The notes under the pieces: generated by a model
The model's database searches: none
Told to the model about the DNA's origin: nothing
Seen by the model: the letters and a program-made list of their open reading frames with translations, nothing else
Made by a program: the position numbers and the translations under genes
DNA from: 66-474 sp035281745
Lineage (GTDB): Bacteria > Pseudomonadota > Gammaproteobacteria > Xanthomonadales > Rhodanobacteraceae
NCBI GenBank assembly: GCA_035281745.1
Contig: DATEDI010000036.1
Coordinates: 38,910 to 102,909 of the forward strand
Length of the DNA stretch: 64,000 nucleotides
Direction of reading: 5' to 3'
Shown: one piece after another, positions 26,309 to 34,348 of the stretch
Position numbering within the stretch: the first letter of the stretch is position 1
Layout of the letters: every line of letters begins with the position of its first letter

Positions 26309-27328
26309 TCAAATGTTCGAAACGACCTCCAGACCCTTGGGGTCCGCTTCCAGTCCGATCACGGGAAACCCTGCGCGCAACGCACGCTCCGAAAACTCCC
26401 GCAACCGCGTATCTTCCACGGCAAACGTGACGCCTATGTCACCGCCGCCCGCGCCACAGCTTTTGTAGACGCATCCGCAGTCCGCGGCGGTCGCGGCGAT
26501 CGCCTGATGTTCGCGGCTCGCGATGTCCGCGCCTGCGGCCGCGCCGAAGCGCGCCAGAGCTGTTGCGTAATCGTGGAGGGAGGACAGGAAGGTGGCGGCA
26601 TCGTTGGCGGTCAAGGCGTCGATACCGCGTGAAGAAATTGTAGCGAGTTCATGCATGTATTGCGTGAATGCGGTCGGCTCGCGTTCACGCCAGGCGACGA
26701 CCGTGGCAAGCATCGCGCGGGTCGACGCCGAGCGGCCGCTGTAAACGCAAACCCAATGGAGAGTTATCGGCAACGCCGTGGGCGCGACCCGGGCAGCACC
26801 GCCGTCCAGCCGGAAGCGCGAGAGTCCGCCCGTCAGCGATGCCGCGATGTCGATGCCGCTGCCCTGGCCCTGCTGGATCGCGCGGTGCGCTTCGATCGCT
26901 TCGTCGATCGTGGGAGGGGCGGCGTGGGTGTGGGCGTGCAACGCGCCGAGCAGTGCGACGGTGAGCGCTGCGCTGGAACCGAGTCCCAGTTTCTGACGCG
27001 TGCCTTCGTGCTCCAGGTAAAACGCATCGCTGTCGAGTTCGATGCGGCACGCTGGCAGTCGTTCGGTTTGCGGAAACCGCGCCAGCAGCGTGGCGATCCA
27101 TTCGAGCTCAGGAGGTGCTGCATCGATCCAGCTTGGACGGCCATCCCGCAGCCGCAGCCGCGCCTGCAGTTGCAGGGTGGGCGAGACGATTTCCCAGTGA
27201 CCGCTGCTGGGCGCGAGTGTCACGCGTGCGCGGCGATCCACCGCCAGCACCAGCGCCGGTGCACCTTCCAGCACCGCGTATTCTCCCAGCAGCACCAGTT
27301 TGCCGGGCGCGCTGGCGGTCACGCGCAT
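26309..27328 (-). CDS. mvaK2: phosphomevalonate kinase (GHMP family)
   Basis: A 339-residue GHMP kinase that phosphorylates 5-phosphomevalonate to 5-diphosphomevalonate. Motif 1 is SAPGKLVLLGEYAVLEG at the N-terminus; the EYAVLEG form rather than EHAVVYG separates it from mevalonate kinase. The ATP loop is KLGLGSSAALTVAL. GQGSGIDIAASLTGG carries the catalytic Asp, and the C-terminal SCGAGGGDIGVTF closes the site. The frame is open upstream in the mvaD gene, but homology starts at the ATG at 27328. That ATG overlaps the mvaD stop by 10 bp, and the fusion gene follows 19 bp downstream. Confidence 0.9.
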   Translation of the reverse strand: MRVTASAPGKLVLLGEYAVLEGAPALVLAVDRRARVTLAPSSGHWEIVSPTLQLQARLRLRDGRPSWIDAAPPELEWIATLLARFPQTERLPACRIELDSDAFYLEHEGTRQKLGLGSSAALTVALLGALHAHTHAAPPTIDEAIEAHRAIQQGQGSGIDIAASLTGGLSRFRLDGGAARVAPTALPITLHWVCVYSGRSASTRAMLATVVAWREREPTAFTQYMHELATISSRGIDALTANDAATFLSSLHDYATALARFGAAAGADIASREHQAIAATAADCGCVYKSCGAGGGDIGVTFAVEDTRLREFSERALRAGFPVIGLEADPKGLEVVSNI

Positions 27329-28311
27329 GCGTCGACGACCTCGACAATACGCGCACCTTCGCCGAGGCCGCTGACCAGCACGTCTTCCACGCCCGAGACA
27401 TCGCGCAACGCTGCGGCCACGCGTGTCGCGTCGTCGGGCAGGCAGACGGCTTTCACCTGCGGACCCGCGTCGATGGTGAAAAACACGCCCATGCCATCGG
27501 CCTGCAGCGCGCGGACACATTGGATGCAATCGAGCGTCGCCCCGTTCCAGTAGATGAGGGCAGGACGTGTGGCGAGCATCACGGCGTGCATCGCAAGGCA
27601 GCTCGCCTCGCTGACTGCGCTGAGTTTTTCGAAATCGCGCGTTTGCACGGCGCTGCGCGCCGCGTCCAGGTCACCCGGCACGGTGGCGATCCAGTCGCGG
27701 TAATACGGCGACGTCCGTTGCGAGGTTTGCATGCCGGCGCGCGAATCGACCGCCTTCCTTTCGCGGCTGGTGATCGCGACCACGACCTTGAGCGGCCACG
27801 CCTTGGCGTCCAGCAGCGGCGTCGCGAAAGCGTCCTCGCCGTCGTCGCGCGTGCCCGGCGCCATTTCCACGAAACCGCCGAAGATCGAACGCGCGGCCGA
27901 ACCCGAGCCGCGGCGCGCCAGCACCGAAAGCTCGCGTGCGTCGAGGTGCAGCCCCAGCGCACGATCCGCCGCGATCGCCAGCGCGGCAAAACCCGATGCC
28001 GAGGATGCAAGTCCCGCCCCGGTCGGAAAGTCGTTGCTGGATTCAACGTGCGCGCAGGTCGTCACGCCTGCGCGCGCGCGGAAAAGGTCGAGGAAGGCGC
28101 CGATCTTGCGGCTTTGCCCGCCGTCGAGCTCGCCATTCAACGCGATGTCGTCGACGTCGAGCGCATCATCGAAGCGCACCCGGGTGCGCGTGTGCAGCGC
28201 ATCCAGCGTGATCGACAGCGAACCCGCGGCCGGCAGGTTCAACGCGGCGCCGCGCTTGCCCCAGTATTTGACCAGCGCGATGTTGGGTTGGGCTGTCGCA
28301 GTGGCGTGCAT
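27319..28311 (-). CDS. mvaD: diphosphomevalonate decarboxylase
   Basis: A 330-residue GHMP-fold enzyme that makes IPP from mevalonate diphosphate with ATP-driven decarboxylation. The start ATAQPNIALVKYWGKRG is the family signature. GLASSASGFAALAIA is the ATP loop, and RRGSGSAARSIFGGFVEM is the substrate block. The ATG at 28311 is preferred over one six codons upstream because homology begins there. It is the first gene of the mevalonate half of the cluster and is separated from hpnA by a 107-bp gap that contains a REP-like element. Confidence 0.94.
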   Translation of the reverse strand: MHATATAQPNIALVKYWGKRGAALNLPAAGSLSITLDALHTRTRVRFDDALDVDDIALNGELDGGQSRKIGAFLDLFRARAGVTTCAHVESSNDFPTGAGLASSASGFAALAIAADRALGLHLDARELSVLARRGSGSAARSIFGGFVEMAPGTRDDGEDAFATPLLDAKAWPLKVVVAITSRERKAVDSRAGMQTSQRTSPYYRDWIATVPGDLDAARSAVQTRDFEKLSAVSEASCLAMHAVMLATRPALIYWNGATLDCIQCVRALQADGMGVFFTIDAGPQVKAVCLPDDATRVAAALRDVSGVEDVLVSGLGEGARIVEVVDACA

Positions 28312-28347
28312 CCGGTGCGATGTGATCACTTGGGTATCGATGAGTTT

Positions 28348-28417
28348 TGTAGGGCGGGAGAAGCGCAGCGCATCCCGCCGTTGCGACGCAACGCAGGCGG
28401 GTTGGCACCCGCCCTAC
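28348..28417. repeat. 70-bp GGGCGGG REP-like element between the hopanoid and mevalonate modules
   Basis: The element begins tgtagggcggg and ends with the inverse cccgccctac. It holds internal gcgcagcgcatcccgcc and ggcgggttggcacccgcc hairpins. Its reverse complement matches the repeat unit of the 51672-51999 array. It fills most of the gap between hpnA and mvaD. Confidence 0.8.
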
Positions 28418-28418
28418 C

Positions 28419-29411
28419 TCAGTCAAAGTAGCCGTTGTCCCGGAACCATTGTATTGCGTCGGCCAGTGCTTCCCGCGCCGGGCGCGCGCTATAGCCGAGT
28501 TCGGTTTCGGCACGCCGGCTCGAAAAATACATCGTGTGCCGCGACAGCTTGACACCATCGACCGTGACGTTCGGCGTGACGCCGGTCACGCGCGCCCATG
28601 CCTCGGCGACGTAGGCCACGGGCAATACGGCGGCATGCGGCAACTTCAGCCACGGCGCGCGGCGGCCGGTCAACGCGGCGACGGTGCCGAGGATCGACTG
28701 CAGGCTCATGTTCTCGCCGCCCAGCACGTAGCGGCGTCCGCGCTGGCCGCGTTCGTACGCGAGTACGTGGCCTTCGGCGACATCATCGACGTGCACGACG
28801 CACAACCCGGTATCGACGAATGCAGGCATCCGTCCGCGCGCGGCGTCGAGGATCATCCGGCCTGTCGGCGTCGGCTTGCGGTCGCGCGGGCCGACGGGCG
28901 CGGCGGGGTTCACGATCACGATGTCGTTGCCTGCGCGCGCGCAGCGGCGCACCAGCGCTTCCGACAGGAACTTGGAGCGCTTGTAGGCGCCGATCATGTC
29001 GTCGAGGCGCACGGGCGTGTCTTCGTCGGAAGGCGTGCCGTCATGATGCAAGCCGAGCGTGGCGACGCTGGAAGTGTGCACGATGCGATGCACCCCGCAA
29101 TGCCGCGCCGCCAGCAGGATGTTGTGGGTGCCACGCAGGTTGGCTTTCAGGATCGCGCGCGGATTGCGTGCCCAAAGGCGATAGTCGGCGGCGACGTGAA
29201 ACAGTCCTTCGCAATCCTGCAGCGCATGTTCCAGCGAGGGCGGATCCAGCAAGTCGCCGCGCACGATTTCGACATTCAGTCCTTCTAGATTCGTCGTGTC
29301 GCTGGACGGACGCACCAGCGCGCGCACGGAATAGCCGCGCTGAAGCAATGCGCGCACCACGGCCGAGCCCACGAATCCGTTGGCGCCGCTGACCAGGACG
29401 CGGCCGCTCAT
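28419..29411 (-). CDS. hpnA: hopanoid-associated sugar epimerase/dehydratase HpnA
   Basis: A 330-residue extended SDR of the NAD-dependent epimerase/dehydratase type. VLVSGANGFVGSAVVRALL is the Rossmann motif, HTSSVATLG holds the catalytic Ser region and GAYKRSKFLSE the YxxxK pair. The remainder matches HpnA (TIGR03466-type), encoded in many hopanoid clusters, which may reshape the ribosyl side chain or supply a sugar nucleotide; its reaction is not established. The ATG at 29411 overlaps the hpnG stop by 4 bp. It is the last gene of the upstream hopanoid block. Confidence 0.9.
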   Translation of the reverse strand: MSGRVLVSGANGFVGSAVVRALLQRGYSVRALVRPSSDTTNLEGLNVEIVRGDLLDPPSLEHALQDCEGLFHVAADYRLWARNPRAILKANLRGTHNILLAARHCGVHRIVHTSSVATLGLHHDGTPSDEDTPVRLDDMIGAYKRSKFLSEALVRRCARAGNDIVIVNPAAPVGPRDRKPTPTGRMILDAARGRMPAFVDTGLCVVHVDDVAEGHVLAYERGQRGRRYVLGGENMSLQSILGTVAALTGRRAPWLKLPHAAVLPVAYVAEAWARVTGVTPNVTVDGVKLSRHTMYFSSRRAETELGYSARPAREALADAIQWFRDNGYFD

Positions 29412-30121
29412 GCAGCAAGCGCTGCCGCGGTCGCAAGTGAACGGCGCGCGCGCCGGAAGTCGCGCGACAGCGCCCGCGCCGCGCGCCACGTGACGGGGCC
29501 GCCGAGCGCGATGGCCGACACCATCCGCAGCGACCAGCCGCGATCGGCGCCTTCGAGCGCGCCGGCCATGGCCGCGGGCAGTTCGCGATCGAACGGATCG
29601 CAAATCGCCTTGACCGCCACGAATGGCAGCTTCGCACGCGCCGCGACCGCGGCAATGGGCGCGGCTTCCATGTCGACGGCGAGCGCATGGCTGCGGGTCG
29701 CCAGCGCCTGCTTGTCGGCCGTGGTTGCAACCGGCTGCGGCGTCGACCACAGGATTCCGCGGCGTACGCGCAGGCTTGCGGACAGAAGTTCAGCGAGCTG
29801 TGCGGCGAGATCGGCGTTCGTGGCAAAGCCCGGATCGTCACGCATGTAGCAGATGTGATCGGGAATCAGCACGTCGCCTGAAACCAGGTCGGGCGTCAGC
29901 GCGCCCGCCACGCCCCAGTTCGCGAGCCGCACGACGCCACAGGCGAGCAGGCGTTCGGCCGCGCGCATCGCGTTATGCGGGCCCATGCCCGACACCGCCA
30001 CCCAGCCGTTGCGCCAACGCGCGCATTCGCCGATGCCGATGCCGCGTACACCGATGCTGTGCGCCTCCGCCGGCAGGGCGACGATCAAGCCGACCCCGTC
30101 AGGACTGGCGGGCGCGGACAT
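29408..30121 (-). CDS. hpnG: adenosylhopane nucleosidase/phosphorylase HpnG
   Basis: A 237-residue protein of the purine nucleoside phosphorylase/nucleosidase (PNP_UDP) fold. It starts GLIVALPAEAHSIG, has VSGMGPHNAMRAAERLL and VRLANWGVAGAL as the purine-site segments, and HALAVDMEAAPIAAVA with the conserved DMEA acid. HpnG removes adenine from adenosylhopane to give (phospho)ribosylhopane, so it acts directly after HpnH. The start overlaps the end of shc by 23 bp, giving translational coupling. The Arg/Ala-rich C-terminal tail is poorly conserved. Confidence 0.9.
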   Translation of the reverse strand: MSAPASPDGVGLIVALPAEAHSIGVRGIGIGECARWRNGWVAVSGMGPHNAMRAAERLLACGVVRLANWGVAGALTPDLVSGDVLIPDHICYMRDDPGFATNADLAAQLAELLSASLRVRRGILWSTPQPVATTADKQALATRSHALAVDMEAAPIAAVAARAKLPFVAVKAICDPFDRELPAAMAGALEGADRGWSLRMVSAIALGGPVTWRAARALSRDFRRARRSLATAAALAA

Positions 30122-32039
30122 TGCGATAGCGCACCAGGGCCCAGTACGGGAAATAGCGGCTGTAGCCGTGGTACTTCAGATAGAACACGCGCGGAAAGCC
30201 GGGGGCATTGAAGCGCGCATCGTGCCATTCGCCGGCGGCCTGCGTCTTCAGAAGGTATTCGACGCCACGTGCCACTGCAGGACTTTCCGCTTCGCCAGCC
30301 GACATCAACGCCAGCAATGCCCACGCGGTCTGCGCGGGTCCGCTGCGTGCGCCGCGTCCGCGCAGTTCCGGATCGAGATAACTGTCGTTGCCTTCGCCCC
30401 AGCCACCGTCGGCCTGCTGCACCGACTTCAGCCAGCTCACCGCGCGCCGGATCGCCACCTCGTCCGTGGAAATGCCCGCGGCGCGCAGCGCCACCAATAC
30501 CGACCACGTTCCGTAAATGTAATTGGTGCCCCAGCGCCCGAACCACGCGCCTTCCGGCGTCTGTTCGTCCAGCAGGAAACGCGTCACGCGTTCGCGCGCG
30601 GCGTGATCGGAGGCCCGATCAAGCAACGACAGCAGCGTCAGCACCCGACCGCTGACGTCGCTGGTGGGCGGATCGAGCAGCGCGCCGTGGTCGGCGAACG
30701 GAATCTGGTTCAGCCACTGGTGATCGTTGTCGGCATCGAACGCGGCGAAGCCGCCGTTCTTCGACTGCATTCCGCACAGCCAATCGGTGGCGCGATCGAT
30801 CGCGTGCGCGAACTTCTCCGATTCCGGCGACTGGTGCAGAGCGCGCGCCGCGACCGCGGTGTCGTCGAGATCGGGATACGCGTCGTTCGTGTACTGGAAG
30901 GCCCAGCCGCCGCCCGCAAGCTGCGGACGGTAATCGCGCCAGTCGCCCGGCTCCTCGAGCAGTTGCCGCGACAGCAGCCAGTCCAGCGCGCGCTGCTGGG
31001 CATCGGCCGGCGCGTCGCGGTCTTCCTGCAACGCCAGACAGGTCAATCCGGTATCCCATACCGGCGATACACACGGCTGGCACCACGCTTCGTGGTCGTG
31101 CACCACCAGCAGGTCGTCGATGGCCTTGCGGGTTTCGCGCCGAGCCGGATGCTCGGCCGGATAGCCCATCAGGGCCAGCGCTTCGTAGGCGTTCACCATT
31201 GCGGGGAAAATCGCGCCCAGCCCGCCATCGCCGTTGCGGCGTTCGAGAATCCATGTCTCGGCGCGTTTCAGCGCGCGCCGGCGCAAGCGATCGGGAATCA
31301 GGCGTTCCAGATGACGGATGATTTTCTCGCCCGCGAACAGGAGGCGATTCAACAGCGAGCGCGAATGGAAGTAATGCTTTTCCTCTTCGGGCGGCGTGAC
31401 GAACAGTTCGGGGATGCGCACGCCGCGCGGATTGGCGGCACGCGGCTTCAGCGTGGTCAGCACCGACAACGGCACCATCACCGTGCGCGACCAGTACGAC
31501 ACGTTACCGAGATGGAACGGGAACCAGCGTGGCAGCAGCACGATCTCCACCGGCAGGAACGGTACGCCGCGCCACGGCAACTCACCGAACAGCGCCAGCG
31601 CGATACGCGTGAAGACGTTGCTGCGTGCGGCGCCGCCGTGCGCGAGGATGGCCGCGCGCGCTTTCGCCATGTGCGCCGCGTCGGCGCGATCACCGGCCAG
31701 CTTCAGCGCGTAATAGCACTTCACGCTGCAGCTCACGTCCAGCGCGCCGCCGGGATACAGCGGCCAGCCGCCGTCGCGCGACTGGTGATTGCGCAGGTAT
31801 TCGGCGAGTCGCGATTCCAGCAGGCGGTCGGATTCGCCGAGGTAATGCAGCATGAGAATGTATTCGGCGGGAATCGTGCAGTCGGCTTCGAGTTCGAATT
31901 GCCAGCAACCGTCCGCGCGCTGGTGCGAGAGGATGTTCGCGCGCGCGGCCTCGATCGCCGCGATCAGGCGATCGCGCGCTCCAGTGTCGACGCGATCGAC
32001 CGCGGGGCGATAGTGCGGAATGCCGGAATCGGGCGCCAT
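30099..32039 (-). CDS. shc: squalene-hopene cyclase
   Basis: A 646-residue monotopic membrane enzyme that cyclises squalene to hopene/hopanol. The catalytic DXDD is at Asp390-Leu-Asp-Asp393 (DLDDTAVAARAL). Repeated QW motifs such as QRADGCWQFELEAD, QSRDGGWPLYP, QQADGGWGEGNDSY and QTPEGAWFGRWGTNYIYGTW are spread along the chain. Length matches bacterial SHC (about 630-680). Its ATG is 15 bp after the squalene synthase stop, which gives a direct substrate hand-off in the operon. The C-terminal end overlaps hpnG. Confidence 0.96.
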   Translation of the reverse strand: MAPDSGIPHYRPAVDRVDTGARDRLIAAIEAARANILSHQRADGCWQFELEADCTIPAEYILMLHYLGESDRLLESRLAEYLRNHQSRDGGWPLYPGGALDVSCSVKCYYALKLAGDRADAAHMAKARAAILAHGGAARSNVFTRIALALFGELPWRGVPFLPVEIVLLPRWFPFHLGNVSYWSRTVMVPLSVLTTLKPRAANPRGVRIPELFVTPPEEEKHYFHSRSLLNRLLFAGEKIIRHLERLIPDRLRRRALKRAETWILERRNGDGGLGAIFPAMVNAYEALALMGYPAEHPARRETRKAIDDLLVVHDHEAWCQPCVSPVWDTGLTCLALQEDRDAPADAQQRALDWLLSRQLLEEPGDWRDYRPQLAGGGWAFQYTNDAYPDLDDTAVAARALHQSPESEKFAHAIDRATDWLCGMQSKNGGFAAFDADNDHQWLNQIPFADHGALLDPPTSDVSGRVLTLLSLLDRASDHAARERVTRFLLDEQTPEGAWFGRWGTNYIYGTWSVLVALRAAGISTDEVAIRRAVSWLKSVQQADGGWGEGNDSYLDPELRGRGARSGPAQTAWALLALMSAGEAESPAVARGVEYLLKTQAAGEWHDARFNAPGFPRVFYLKYHGYSRYFPYWALVRYRNVRARQS

Positions 32040-32054
32040 GGCGTCAGCAGGCCC

Positions 32055-33191
32055 TCATTTGTAGGTAAAAGCCTGCGCGGGGCCGCATGCATCGCTGCGC
32101 GGCCACGCGCTGTGCGGGTCGGGCAGCAATCCGCGCCAGTCGCTCGCCAGCGCCTGCAGCGGCAGGCCGTCCGCCATGCGCGCGAACCAGCGCTGCAGCA
32201 CGCGGCTGTAGCCCGCGAACAGGTGGGTGACGATCACGATCTTCTTGACGACTTGCCGCGACACTTTCACCTGTGCGCCGGCCGTGAAATCCGGCTTGGC
32301 CAGGATCGAACCGAGCGTGCGCATCGCGAGTCCCAGCGCAATCAGGCAGAAGCGCCTGATGCCCACCTCCTTTTCGGGTATCAACAAGGTGTAGTCGAGT
32401 GCGTTGCGAAGATGGCTGTGGGCGACGCCGATCAGTTGTGCGTAGGCCCTGCCGAATGCATCCGGCACGGCGTTGCGGCGGATGTCTTCCAGTTCCACGC
32501 CGGCGCGGGCAAACAGGTCGTGCGGCAACCAGCAGGCGCCGCGATCGCGATCCTCCCAGAAGTCCTTGAGGATGTTGGTCATCTGCAGGCCTTGCCCGAA
32601 TGACACGTCCAGCGCCGACAGCTCTTCGCGCCGCTCGGCGATGCGCGGCGAGTAATCGCAAAAAAGGTCGGTGAGGGTCTGGCCGACAATGCCGGCGACG
32701 TAATAGCAATAGCGATCCATTTCGTGCATGTCGGCGAGGCCGGCCCTGCTGGTGCGGCGCTCGAAGCTCGGCATGCCGGTGCACATCGTGCGGATACAGC
32801 GCGCCAGTGAGTCGCGCTGCGCCGGATTGAAGCCGTTGGTGACCTGGATGATTTCCGAGGTGTGCGCGACCAGGTCGCGTTCGGCGGCGAGCGTGTTGCC
32901 GACGAGCAGCGGCGCCAGGTCGCGCGCGAACGATGCCGGGTCTTCCGTGGCTTCCACCACCCGCGTGAAGCGGTCGTGGAACTGCTGCTTCACGTCGCCC
33001 GGGAGGGCTTTTTCGTCTTCGATGGTGTCGGCGATCCGGCACAACAGATACGCATTCGCGATCACCGTGCGCAGGCGCACGTCGAGTTGCGGAATGGTCA
33101 GTGCAAAGGTGCGCGATACCTCCGGCAGAATGCGCGCCTGGTAGCCGTGGGCGCCGCGCCGCGATCCACTGGCGAAAGCTTTGGCGATCAT
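32055..33191 (-). CDS. squalene synthase (farnesyl-diphosphate farnesyltransferase type)
   Basis: A 378-residue isoprenoid synthase. The first Asp-rich motif is DTIED at Asp55-Asp59, the second is LQMTNILKDFWEDRDRG at Asp210-Asp214, and MDRYCYYVAGIVGQTLTDLF lies between. The length and YVAGIVG block fit a single-enzyme squalene synthase rather than short HpnC or HpnD proteins (about 280). No hpnC or hpnE is present, which supports direct FPP-to-squalene synthesis. I took the ATG at 33191 (GGAG nine bases before it); an ATG at 33242 would add 17 unconserved residues. It heads the operon and diverges from ispA across about 160 bp that must hold both promoters. Confidence 0.88.
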   Translation of the reverse strand: MIAKAFASGSRRGAHGYQARILPEVSRTFALTIPQLDVRLRTVIANAYLLCRIADTIEDEKALPGDVKQQFHDRFTRVVEATEDPASFARDLAPLLVGNTLAAERDLVAHTSEIIQVTNGFNPAQRDSLARCIRTMCTGMPSFERRTSRAGLADMHEMDRYCYYVAGIVGQTLTDLFCDYSPRIAERREELSALDVSFGQGLQMTNILKDFWEDRDRGACWLPHDLFARAGVELEDIRRNAVPDAFGRAYAQLIGVAHSHLRNALDYTLLIPEKEVGIRRFCLIALGLAMRTLGSILAKPDFTAGAQVKVSRQVVKKIVIVTHLFAGYSRVLQRWFARMADGLPLQALASDWRGLLPDPHSAWPRSDACGPAQAFTYK

Positions 33192-33354
33192 TCTGCTGGT
33201 CTCCTGCGGCACATCGTCAGCCGACTTCGTGATCGTACGCATTGTGCGTGAAGATAAGGTGGAAGTCGCGCGGAAATTGCTTTGACACGCAAGCGCCGCC
33301 CTCGCTAGGCTCGCGGCGATTCGCGGCCGCTGCCGCGGGAGAAGGAGTGGGTCG

Positions 33355-34239
33355 ATGTCGTTTGCCGATCGGGTGCCGGAATACCTCGAACGTGTCGAGG
33401 GCGCGCTGGATGCGCGGCTGCCCGCGGCCGATGCCCGACCCGCGTCGCTGCATGCGGCAATGCGCTACGCGGCACTCGGTGGCGGCAAACGCATCCGGCC
33501 GTTGCTGTGCTATGCGAGTGGTGAAGTGCTGGGCGTCGCACCCGAGCGCCTGGACGATGCCGCGTGTGCGGTCGAATGCGTGCACGTGTTCTCGTTGGTG
33601 CACGACGATTTGCCCGCGATGGATGACGACGCGCTGCGACGCGGCAAGCCGTCCACGCACGCGGCCTTTGGCGAGGCGACCGCAATCCTGGCCGGCGACG
33701 CACTGCACACGCGCGCATTCGAGATCCTTGCTCGCGACGGCACGCGCGAGGCCATCGAACGGCTGGGCATGATCGCGATCCTCGCCAGCGCTGCCGGTTC
33801 CGAAGGCATGACCGGCGGGCAGGCGGTGGATCTCGAGTCCGAAGGCAAGCAACTCGCCGCCGCGGACCTCGAAGCACTCGATCGCGACAAGACCGGCATG
33901 CTGATCCGCGCGGCGGTGCTGATGCCGACTTGCGCCGCCACCGGCCTTGCGAGCGCCTCGCGCGACGCACTCGATCGTTTTGCCGAATGCATGGGACTCG
34001 CGTTCCAGATCAAGGACGACGTGCTGGACGTTGAAGGAGAACAGGCCCTCACCGGCAAGACCCACGGCGCCGACGCCACCCGCGGCAAGGCCACGTATCC
34101 GTCGTTGATGGGCATGGACAACGCCAAGCGCCGCGCCGACGCGTTGTACGCGGAGGCGCTGGCTGCGCTCGATCGCTTCGGCGATGCCGCCGAACCGCTG
34201 CGCTGGATGGCGCGCTACATCGTCCACAGGGATCGATGA
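33355..34239 (+). CDS. ispA: farnesyl diphosphate synthase
   Basis: A 294-residue short-chain prenyl transferase that builds FPP from IPP and DMAPP, the substrate of the divergent squalene synthase. GGGKRIRPLL is followed by the first Asp-rich motif HDDLPAMDDD (Asp84-Asp90, the bacterial DDx4D form) and FQIKDDVLDVEGE as the second. KTHGADATRGKATYPSLMG is typical of IspA. The ATG at 33355 has the ribosome site ggagaaggag. No xseB or dxs gene flanks it, unlike the common xseB-ispA-dxs order; here it is tied to the hopanoid/mevalonate cluster. Confidence 0.94.
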   Translation: MSFADRVPEYLERVEGALDARLPAADARPASLHAAMRYAALGGGKRIRPLLCYASGEVLGVAPERLDDAACAVECVHVFSLVHDDLPAMDDDALRRGKPSTHAAFGEATAILAGDALHTRAFEILARDGTREAIERLGMIAILASAAGSEGMTGGQAVDLESEGKQLAAADLEALDRDKTGMLIRAAVLMPTCAATGLASASRDALDRFAECMGLAFQIKDDVLDVEGEQALTGKTHGADATRGKATYPSLMGMDNAKRRADALYAEALAALDRFGDAAEPLRWMARYIVHRDR

Positions 34240-34348
34240 AGCCTGTCGATTGGCAAGCGCCCGGCGCCATCGGGTGATTCATTCCGGGCTTGCATCGCGC
34301 CCCATGAAGCCCGACACTTGCGCTCATCTGGAGACCGGCCTGTAGCCG

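Noticed and set aside
29985..32603. An 872-codon plus-strand open frame
   Set aside because: It is antisense to squalene-hopene cyclase, HpnG and part of squalene synthase, and its translation is Arg/Gln/His-rich with no domain. High-GC codon bias opens this frame.
32055..33191. Calling this gene HpnD (presqualene diphosphate synthase)
   Set aside because: It is about 100 residues longer than HpnD and no HpnC/HpnE is present. Squalene synthase fits better, though an assay is needed.
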